35,920 nt of DNA from a virus. Position 1 is the first letter of the stretch; each line of letters opens with the position of its first letter. The notes below the pieces were generated by a model. The model saw nothing but the letters and a program-made list of their open reading frames with translations, was not told where the DNA came from and did no database searches. The stretch is taken from the IMG/VR virus record IMGVR_UViG_3300009156_000057, positions 1-35,920 of that record; one strand, 5' to 3'. The position numbers and the translations under genes are program-made. Shown piece by piece: positions 7,344 through 13,205 of this stretch.

Positions 7344-8411
7344 ATGACTCTCGTCGATGCTGAAGACATTTTGCGCGGGATGAAGGCGCTGTTGGACGGC
7401 GAGAATGCGTTGCCGGACACAGAGGAGTTCCCGCGGTATCGCATCGGCCTGGACCTGGCGATCAATCATTGCTGGCGCTCGGAGTGGTGGCCGGAATTGA
7501 TGCGCGGCCAGTTTCGCTACTTTCGCGCGAACTGGCTCGCGGCGTCCACGTACGACAAGACGGATGAGGTTTACGATTCAGCCACGCAACAATATTTCCA
7601 GTCGCTGCGGAATGGAACGACCGGCGCTGGGAACAGTCCTACCGTCGGGGGCGTCGAGCAGAGCAGTCTATGGGCGGTGTGCAGGACCACTTATGCGGGT
7701 TCGAACTGGGTGAGCGGCACAGCCTATGCCGTTGGCCAGAAGGTGTTCTATCCGGTCACAAACCAGTTCTATCAATGTCACACGGCGCACACGAGCAGCG
7801 GGACGCTTGTCCCCGATGCCACGGGTGGCAATGAACGTTGGGGCGTGTTGACGCCGTTCGACCGTTACGTGAGCAAGACGCAGCCGGCGCAGACGGGTTC
7901 GGGCGCTGCGGAGACGGTCATAGGTGATTGCTTCGATGTGAAGGACAACAATCCCAAGGTGAATGCGCGTTGGCAGACGTTGGCCTGGGACAATTCGGAG
8001 AATGGGATTCAGGTGTTGGAGGATGCCATTCGTGTGTTTGTCCAGTTCCGGATTCCGCGACCGCGGCTGAAGGGGAATCTGTTCGACGCGACGCTGACTT
8101 ATGCGGTGGGCAACCAGGTGTATTGGGACAATGACGGAACCATCATCGGAAATTTCTACGATTGCATTGACGCCACGACCGCCGGAGAAGACCCGACGGA
8201 TACGCCGGCCAAGTGGCAGGTGGTCCAGATTCCTGAGTGGTTCTACCCAGCACTCGTGCACATGGGCGTGGCGAAGATGTATATGGCCGATGGACAGGCC
8301 GATAAGATGGGCGCGCCGATGGAGCTGGCGGATTCCAATTTGAACGATGAGACGGGAGTCATTTACCGGCAGCAGGGGAAGAGTCCACCGATACCGATGC
8401 GCACTTACTGA
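7344..8411 (+). CDS. neck/tail adaptor-like protein with two carbohydrate-binding-like modules
   Basis: A 355-residue protein. Residues 1-65 (MTLVDAEDILRGMKALLDGE, INHCWRSEWWPELM) and the C-terminal part (IPEWFYPALVHMGVAKMYMA, ETGVIYRQQG) look helical, as in head-tail adaptors. Between them are two modules with the W-x-x-G-x-x-Y-x-x-G-x-x-V spacing of CBM5/12 chitin-binding domains. Module one (about 121-168) has WVSGTAYAVGQKV and YQCHTAHTSSG. Module two (about 247-292) has LTYAVGNQVYWD and YDCIDATTAGEDP. This suggests a neck or tail protein decorated with sugar-binding modules. Ligand unknown; both functional readings are inference. Confidence 0.55.
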   Translation: MTLVDAEDILRGMKALLDGENALPDTEEFPRYRIGLDLAINHCWRSEWWPELMRGQFRYFRANWLAASTYDKTDEVYDSATQQYFQSLRNGTTGAGNSPTVGGVEQSSLWAVCRTTYAGSNWVSGTAYAVGQKVFYPVTNQFYQCHTAHTSSGTLVPDATGGNERWGVLTPFDRYVSKTQPAQTGSGAAETVIGDCFDVKDNNPKVNARWQTLAWDNSENGIQVLEDAIRVFVQFRIPRPRLKGNLFDATLTYAVGNQVYWDNDGTIIGNFYDCIDATTAGEDPTDTPAKWQVVQIPEWFYPALVHMGVAKMYMADGQADKMGAPMELADSNLNDETGVIYRQQGKSPPIPMRTY

Positions 8412-8440
8412 GCGGCGGTCGCGGAGCGACGCGCCCTACC
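8412..8440 (+). repeat. family C element, intergenic
   Basis: GCGGTCGCGGAGCGACGCGCC then CTACC, immediately after the stop of the upstream gene. The same half-element occurs in frame at 4004-4032. Confidence 0.75.
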
Positions 8441-8449
8441 AAAAGCGTG

Positions 8450-8470
8450 AAACGTAAAACGTAAAACGTA
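8450..8470 (+). repeat. junction tandem repeat (AAACGTA)x3
   Basis: Three exact 7-bp units preceded by a GCGTGAA variant. The array ends one base before the ATG at 8472. Confidence 0.85.
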
Positions 8471-8471
8471 A

Positions 8472-8882
8472 ATGAAGAGAATCATTCTACCCATCCTTTG
8501 CCTGGTGGCGCTGGCCACGATGGCGCAAGTGGTGCCGAACCGGCAGATCGCGGGCATTAAGAAGACGACGCCGGTCGCAACCAATCTTTGGAACGCGACA
8601 ACGCAGCCGGCGCGCGTGTTCTCGATCACGGTCTACAACAGTTCGGCGACGGACCTGTATCTGTATGTGGCGGACACGAACAGCGCCACGGTGGCGAACA
8701 ACAGTTTGCCGAGCCTGGCGCCAGTGAAGATAACGGCCGGCGCGGCTGGCTTCTGGGCGGAGCCAGCGGGCATTCCATTTGGACAAGGGGTGACCATTGG
8801 AACCTCAACCACGGACCGCACGCTCACCAATGGAACAGCCAGTTTCATTATTACCATTTTGTATGATGGCTCACCGAACTGA
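8472..8882 (+). CDS. small exported beta-rich protein
   Basis: A 136-residue protein with a clear Sec signal: MKRIILPILCLVALATMAQ, cleavage expected after AMA. The mature part is beta-rich and Ser/Thr/Asn-rich (FSITVYNSSATDLYLYVAD) and ends FIITILYDGSPN; it resembles small virion or tail-decoration proteins. The TGA stop leads into GAGGATATG, the likely start region of the next gene. It stands directly before the SGNH receptor-binding protein and may be its partner. Export of the protein, if real, is unusual for a virion component. Confidence 0.5.
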   Translation: MKRIILPILCLVALATMAQVVPNRQIAGIKKTTPVATNLWNATTQPARVFSITVYNSSATDLYLYVADTNSATVANNSLPSLAPVKITAGAAGFWAEPAGIPFGQGVTIGTSTTDRTLTNGTASFIITILYDGSPN

Positions 8883-8886
8883 GGAT

Positions 8887-10785
8887 ATGACGAATAGGAC
8901 GAAGGGGACGTATGCCTTGGCGGTCCTGTGTCTGTTGGGGCTGTTGTTCGGCGCTGGGAATGCGGGCGGTGCGGTGAGTGGTGGTGGCGGTGTCAGCGTC
9001 AGCGGCACAAACCTCAACCAATGGTCGAGCATCCCAACGAACGAAATGGCGAGCATCTATTACGTGGAGAGCAATGCATTGCCAGTCTTTCCGAACGTCG
9101 CCAGGCAGATGTTGAACAGCAAGCCACTGCGGTTTGGCTGGCTGGGGGATTCGATTGGAAGCCTGATGATGGAGGAACTGGTTGCATCGGTCGCTTCATA
9201 CCACGGACGGAACGGGGCGGCGGTGAATGGCGGAGTTTATCTATTCCAAACGCTGGGGGCCGCAGCAACGAATGTCACCCGGTTGACCAACTGGTTTGCG
9301 CAATACGTGGATGTCGGCACGGGCGGCGATGTCACCTATAGCAACTTCACTGGCTTTCCCTACATTTGGTCTGACCGTTTCGGGTGTGAGTTCCTGTTCC
9401 AGACCAATGGCGGCACGTTCAAAATGCAGCTCGCAACCAACGGCGGGGCGTTTGCCGATGTGCTGACAGGGATTGCGACTGGGACAGCGAGCACGAACCT
9501 GGGTGGCGTGACGAACGTGGCCATGCTGCCAGGCTACTATGCGGCCAGGATAGTGCAAACGGCGGGCGGCTTGGTGAGCATTATAGGTGTTGATTTGTGG
9601 TCCACTAACGGACCCGGAGTGCGCGTCTCTTACCTCAATCAATCTGCCACAACCATGCAGGACATGGCTGGCGTGCCATCCTCAATATCAGAGCCGATCC
9701 TGCGTCATTTGGGCCTCGATTTACTGACGCTGGAGGGGACGGTGGACCCAACGGTGGATGTCCTGACGGCCGTCTCGAATCTCAACAGGCGGTCGTTCCT
9801 GACACTGACGAACACCGATATTCTGTTCGTTGGAACGAAGCCGGTGGACCCCGTGAATAACTTTGACTACGTGACGTTCAATGCGGCGTATCGAAAGGTG
9901 GCGGCTGACAATAACAGGTTCTTCATCGACCTCTCTATCGTGTCCGGTACGTTTTCAAACATGCAAGCGATGGGCTGGTCAGGCGATGGCCTGCACGGGT
10001 CGAACAATCTGCACCGCCTCTGCGCATCGGCCGTGATGCAAAAGGCGAAGCTATTTGATACGACGATGGACAATGAAGGGCGGTTGATGTCGCGCACGAA
10101 CATGTTCAACGGCCCGCTCTACGTCTCCAATAACCTGGCTGTATTCGGACCCAACAGTAGCTTCACCATCTATGACAGGAGTAGCCCGATACCAGTGCCG
10201 CCAGCGCCGGGAGCACTGCCTTTCGGACTCAGGCTGAGGGGGGAAAATAACGGTGGAACTATCTCGTTTATGAGTTCCTCTGGAGCCGAGTTCGGCTCCA
10301 TGCGGTTCGGTGGTTTTGGTAACGCCCCTTACCCATTTACAATGGGTGACTCCTTCGGCGACCCAAGGGTGCCGTGGAAAGTTTACGCAACGAACGGCGT
10401 TGATATGGGCGTGGGCGGATTCACCAACAATTACGAGCTGGGCTTGTGGACCATTGCAGGCGCGGGCAATGGGAACACGAATTATACGCTGCTGGCCAGC
10501 AAGGGGGCGATGTTCCTGGGGTCATCGAACGTAAACATTTCGGCGGTGATGGAGACGCCGGCGCTCCTACAGCGGTCCTTTACGGCTTATGTCACCAATC
10601 TCAGCGCGGATACGTGGGGATTCCAGGTAAGTTCGGTGACGAATCGGTGGCGCTGGTGGGGATTGAACGGTGGCGGGACCAATGCGCCGACAGTGCTCAC
10701 GAACAACACGATGCTCGTGGTGGAAGGGAAGTGTCGCGGCACGAATATCGTGGCGACGTATTATTACGTGCGACCGGGGCTGTAA
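8887..10785 (+). CDS. SGNH-hydrolase receptor-binding/tail-spike-like protein
   Basis: A 632-residue protein from ATG 8887; further upstream ATGs overlap the previous gene and would hide the signal-like N-terminus TYALAVLCLLGLLFGAGNAGG. Residues about 84-90 hold GWLGDSI, block I of SGNH/GDSL hydrolases with the catalytic serine. Residues about 364-376 hold GDGLHGSNNLH, block V with the catalytic Asp-x-x-His. The family removes acetyl or acyl groups, often from polysaccharides, so this could modify host surface glycans during attachment. The last ~108 residues (LGSSNVNI, NLSADTWGF, GTNAPTVLTNNT) recur in the fibre gene at 13202. Acyl substrate unknown. Confidence 0.65.
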   Translation: MTNRTKGTYALAVLCLLGLLFGAGNAGGAVSGGGGVSVSGTNLNQWSSIPTNEMASIYYVESNALPVFPNVARQMLNSKPLRFGWLGDSIGSLMMEELVASVASYHGRNGAAVNGGVYLFQTLGAAATNVTRLTNWFAQYVDVGTGGDVTYSNFTGFPYIWSDRFGCEFLFQTNGGTFKMQLATNGGAFADVLTGIATGTASTNLGGVTNVAMLPGYYAARIVQTAGGLVSIIGVDLWSTNGPGVRVSYLNQSATTMQDMAGVPSSISEPILRHLGLDLLTLEGTVDPTVDVLTAVSNLNRRSFLTLTNTDILFVGTKPVDPVNNFDYVTFNAAYRKVAADNNRFFIDLSIVSGTFSNMQAMGWSGDGLHGSNNLHRLCASAVMQKAKLFDTTMDNEGRLMSRTNMFNGPLYVSNNLAVFGPNSSFTIYDRSSPIPVPPAPGALPFGLRLRGENNGGTISFMSSSGAEFGSMRFGGFGNAPYPFTMGDSFGDPRVPWKVYATNGVDMGVGGFTNNYELGLWTIAGAGNGNTNYTLLASKGAMFLGSSNVNISAVMETPALLQRSFTAYVTNLSADTWGFQVSSVTNRWRWWGLNGGGTNAPTVLTNNTMLVVEGKCRGTNIVATYYYVRPGL

Positions 10786-10800
10786 GACGCATGGCGATGT

Positions 10801-11013
10801 GTGAACAAAGAGAGTGAACGGGACTTAATCAACATGGTGAAGGAACACGACCAGATTCTGCGCGGCAACGGTGACCGCGATGGCCTGTTGCATTCGGTGC
10901 GCGGTCTGCTCGAGGAGATGCGCAATCGCAAGAAGATGCAGCAAGCGATTTTGATTGGGGTGGTTGGGCTGCTCATTGAAAGGGTGCTGACGATGGTGGG
11001 GCGGATGATGTGA
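10801..11013 (+). CDS. XhlA-like small membrane protein
   Basis: A 70-residue protein with GTG start (MNKESERDLINMVKEHD). A charged helical N-terminal part is followed by a basic stretch (EEMRNRKKMQQ) and one membrane segment (AILIGVVGLLIERVLTMV). This order matches XhlA-type proteins, which partner holins in host lysis. The next gene also encodes a membrane protein with holin features, so the pair looks like a lysis cassette. Its TGA stop is followed directly by GCGTGAATCGTGAA junction repeats. The family assignment rests on layout only. Confidence 0.5.
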   Translation: MNKESERDLINMVKEHDQILRGNGDRDGLLHSVRGLLEEMRNRKKMQQAILIGVVGLLIERVLTMVGRMM

Positions 11014-11039
11014 AGCGTGAATCGTGAAGCGTGAATCGT
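11012..11039 (+). repeat. junction tandem repeat, alternating GAAGCGT/GAATCGT x4
   Basis: Four 7-bp units alternate between GAAGCGT and GAATCGT. The first unit overlaps the TGA stop of the upstream gene; the ATG at 11048 follows nine bases after the array. Confidence 0.85.
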
Positions 11040-11047
11040 GAAAACAA

Positions 11048-11332
11048 ATGAGTGAGTCGGACACAACGCTGATGGTGAAGCCTGAGACGAACGGGAGCGG
11101 CAAGGATAGCACGTTCTTTGGCGTGTCCATCCGCGCGTGGCTGGCGTTCATGCTGGTGGCGGCCATCGTGATGACGCACGTGATGGTGACGGCCGGAGTG
11201 GTGGTGGACGCAATCAGCACCAAGGATTGGTCACGGGTTGGAACGTTCGCCAATGTGGGTGAGCCGCTCTACAGCATGAGTGTCGCGGCGCTGGCGTTCT
11301 ACTTCGGCCAGAAGACTTCCAAGACGGGATGA
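11048..11332 (+). CDS. holin-like membrane protein
   Basis: A 94-residue protein with two membrane segments: AWLAFMLVAAIVMTHVMVTAGVVV and LYSMSVAALAFYFG. It ends FYFGQKTSKTG, like many two-span phage holins (YFGQK before a short polar tail). A polar N-terminus (SESDTTLMVKPETNGSG) precedes the first span. It would permeabilise the inner membrane late in infection. It neighbours the XhlA-like protein. No endolysin was recognised nearby, which leaves the lysis module incomplete in this window. Confidence 0.6.
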   Translation: MSESDTTLMVKPETNGSGKDSTFFGVSIRAWLAFMLVAAIVMTHVMVTAGVVVDAISTKDWSRVGTFANVGEPLYSMSVAALAFYFGQKTSKTG

Positions 11333-11335
11333 CGC

Positions 11336-11623
11336 GTGTATTTCGAGATTTGGTACGAGTGGCGCGAGGCATTGCCGCCACAACAATGGGCAGCGAAGTG
11401 GTGTTGCCACGTGCCGATGCCGCGCACGCCGGAGGACGCCGGCGCGGTTGTGGGGTCGCTGTTGCGCACGAAGCGGCCCAATGCGGTGCATGTCCGCCCG
11501 TATTATCAGGTAGGTCCGGCAGAGCGTGCTACGGAAGACCAAGGGCCGGCGCTGGCGCCTAACATCGAAGTGCAACACGCGAAAGGCAAACCGCGAAAAG
11601 GAAACCAAAGGAAACGTTTATGA
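11336..11623 (+). CDS. hypothetical protein after holin-like gene
   Basis: A 95-residue protein with GTG start three bases after the holin-like stop. It is basic and has aromatic clusters (YFEIWYEWREALPPQQWAAKW) and two adjacent cysteines (WCCHVP). No membrane segment, enzyme motif or known family is visible. Its stop overlaps the ATG at 11620, which argues that it is expressed with its neighbours. It could be a lysis accessory; this is only positional. Confidence 0.4.
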   Translation: MYFEIWYEWREALPPQQWAAKWCCHVPMPRTPEDAGAVVGSLLRTKRPNAVHVRPYYQVGPAERATEDQGPALAPNIEVQHAKGKPRKGNQRKRL

Positions 11624-11913
11624 AGCGCAAGATCGCGATGGTGGCCGGGGCCCTGGTGCTGGCGGTGGTGACCGTGTTGGCGATGACCAACGTCACTGTG
11701 ACGGTGCCGATGGCAGAGGTGAAGTACACGAACCTGGTGCGGTGGGCCAGCAACCAGAACACGACGGTGGAGGCGCTATTCATGGAGCGGTTGACGCGGG
11801 ATGTGGAGGACCAGTGGTTTTCGACGATGCTCGAACTGTGGCCAAAGGCAACGCTGGCGCAGCAGCAAGCGGCGCTGGAGGCGTTAAGGACGCCGCCCGC
11901 AGAGAGCCCGTGA
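11620..11913 (+). CDS. small exported or membrane-anchored protein
   Basis: A 97-residue protein whose first 22 residues form a signal or anchor (MKRKIAMVAGALVLAVVTVLA). The rest is soluble, helical and ends in APPAESP-like polar sequence (ALEALRTPPAESP). A periplasmic domain anchored at the inner membrane would fit a lysis or superinfection role. The ATG overlaps the stop of the preceding gene. No family recognised. Confidence 0.45.
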   Translation: MKRKIAMVAGALVLAVVTVLAMTNVTVTVPMAEVKYTNLVRWASNQNTTVEALFMERLTRDVEDQWFSTMLELWPKATLAQQQAALEALRTPPAESP

Positions 11914-11936
11914 TTGTTAGGAACCAAATAACAAAA

Positions 11937-12446
11937 ATGATGAAAACAAAACTGATGATGTTGGTGGCAGTGCTGGTGGTGTGTTGGACCGGGACGCTAT
12001 TGGCGGGTGATGAGACGAGCCCCCTCACCCCAGCCCTCTCCCCCAATGGGGGCGAGGGAGTGGGATTGTACGCGGATACGTTCCTGAGCCTGCGCACGCC
12101 GGACTTCAAAGATTCCACTTATGGCTATGGCATTGGTGTGGGTTACCAGGTGACGCGGCATTGGGGCGCGGACCTGCGCCTGAGTCATCAGGGCCTCGAT
12201 GCGGAGGGGAGCGCGGTGCAGGACATCGGCGGCCGGCTCATTGCGCGGATGCCGTGGGAGACGTTGCAGCCGTACACGTTCATCGGGGGGTCGTTTGATT
12301 TGGAGCGCGACGCCTGGCACATCGACCCGGGCGTGGGTGTGGCCATCGGCAAGCGGCTGCAATGGTTTGCCGAGGCAGGCATTGACGCGGATTTGCGCGG
12401 GCACAGTGGATACAAGTTTGGGAGTGGGTTGCGACTGCGGTTCTAA
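11937..12446 (+). CDS. phage-encoded outer-membrane beta-barrel (Lom-like role)
   Basis: A 169-residue protein. Signal peptide MKTKLMMLVAVLVVCWTGTLLAG is followed by a small barrel with alternating aromatics (YGYGIGVGYQVTRHWGADLRL, YTFIGGSFDLERD) and a final Phe in GSGLRLRF, the C-terminal insertion signal of outer-membrane proteins. The size suits an eight-stranded barrel. Lambda Lom is a precedent for phage-encoded barrels expressed from a prophage, often changing surface properties or blocking reinfection. Directly after the signal peptide a family A palindrome adds SPLTPALSPNGGEGVG in frame. TAGGA about 14 bases upstream is a weak ribosome site. Confidence 0.65.
   Translation: MMKTKLMMLVAVLVVCWTGTLLAGDETSPLTPALSPNGGEGVGLYADTFLSLRTPDFKDSTYGYGIGVGYQVTRHWGADLRLSHQGLDAEGSAVQDIGGRLIARMPWETLQPYTFIGGSFDLERDAWHIDPGVGVAIGKRLQWFAEAGIDADLRGHSGYKFGSGLRLRF
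12020..12060 (+). repeat. family A palindrome in outer-membrane protein gene
   Basis: CCCCTCACCCCAGCCCTCTC on the left, CCCCCAATGGGGG at the centre, CGAGGG on the right. It falls between the predicted signal-peptide cleavage region and the first barrel strand. Confidence 0.85.
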
Positions 12447-12462
12447 CCGCAGATGAACGCGG

Positions 12463-12831
12463 ATGGACGCAGATGTGAAACGTGAAAAGCAACCGAGCAA
12501 GATTCTTGACCTGCTGAATCCGTGGCGGGTCGTTAACCGAAAACTGGATAACATTATGAGCAAACTAAGTGAACTGAGCGGGCAATTGACTCCGATCGTG
12601 GATGGGCTGACGGCCGCGGTGGACGCGCTGGGCCAGGTGGGAACGCAACTGGACAAGGCCAAGACGGAAATCATCAAGGCCATTACGGACAACGATCCCG
12701 AGGTGCCCCAAGCGGTGCTGGACAAGGTGAATGCGCTGGGGTCCCTGGGCACGGCGCTGGCCTCAGCAGCAACGACGCTGAAGAACGCCAGCCAGGCGTT
12801 GGATGATTTGAATCCGGACGCGCCGGCGTGA
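12463..12831 (+). CDS. small coiled-coil virion-like protein
   Basis: Up to 122 residues. The ATG at 12463 lies inside an AACGCGGATGGACGCAGATG-type repeat, a GTG stands at 12475, and an ATG at 12556 would give 91 residues (MSKLSELSGQLTPIV). The longer version adds a plausible amphipathic stretch (KILDLLNPWRVVNRKLDNI), so I keep it. The rest is heptad-like and Ala/Leu-rich (VDALGQVGTQLDKAKTEIIKA). Short coiled-coil proteins of this type are common next to holins and tail genes. Function unknown. Confidence 0.5.
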   Translation: MDADVKREKQPSKILDLLNPWRVVNRKLDNIMSKLSELSGQLTPIVDGLTAAVDALGQVGTQLDKAKTEIIKAITDNDPEVPQAVLDKVNALGSLGTALASAATTLKNASQALDDLNPDAPA

Positions 12832-12834
12832 ACG

Positions 12835-12897
12835 GGTAGGGCGTGTTGCTCCGCGACCGCCGGCTACTGCGGCTCGCGCGGAGCGGCGAGCCCTACC
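12835..12897 (+). repeat. double family C element, intergenic
   Basis: GGTAGGGCGTG...GACCGCCGG joins CGGCTCGCGCGGAGCGGCGAGCC and CTACC, so two half-elements face each other between GGTAGG and CCTACC ends. It fills the whole gap before the tail gene at 12912, which is the upstream boundary of the inserted fibre cassette. Confidence 0.75.
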
Positions 12898-12911
12898 AAA
12901 ACAACTGACGA

Positions 12912-13205
12912 ATGCCACGCTTTAGAACATACGGGCCGTTGGATGAGGCGCCGCGCGTCGATGGCGATGAACGCTTCATTGGCGTGAACATGCGGTTGCA
13001 CCCGGCGGTGTTGCCGCCGGGGTATGTGAGCGAGGCCATCAATGCGCGGTTCAATGATGGCGTGGCGGAACCGCGCAAGGGGTTCGTGCGGCTGAATTGG
13101 ATTAACCACACGCAGTTGCAGGAGCAGGTGACGGCCATCATGGAAGAGGGCGGTGTGCCGGGGGCGATCATGGGTGAGGGCGCCGGGGCCATCCTCGAAG
13201 AATGA
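12912..13205 (+). CDS. N-terminal fragment of split tail nozzle/propeller protein
   Basis: A 97-residue protein. After MPRFRTYGPLDEAPRVDG it reads ERFIGVNMRLHPAVLPPGYV and then AINARFNDGVAEPRKGFVRL. This is the typical opening of long phage tail proteins of the nozzle/tubular type, where it is followed at once by a propeller-like body. Here the body is missing: the frame ends in EGAGAILEE and overlaps (ATGA) a fibre gene. The expected body starts in a separate gene at 15123. It could still act as a separate subunit that completes the propeller. Confidence 0.6.
   Translation: MPRFRTYGPLDEAPRVDGDERFIGVNMRLHPAVLPPGYVSEAINARFNDGVAEPRKGFVRLNWINHTQLQEQVTAIMEEGGVPGAIMGEGAGAILEE

Noticed and set aside
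10801-12831. Endolysin in the lysis region
   Set aside because: None of the small genes between 10801 and 12831 shows amidase, lysozyme or peptidase motifs; only holin-like membrane proteins are supportable.
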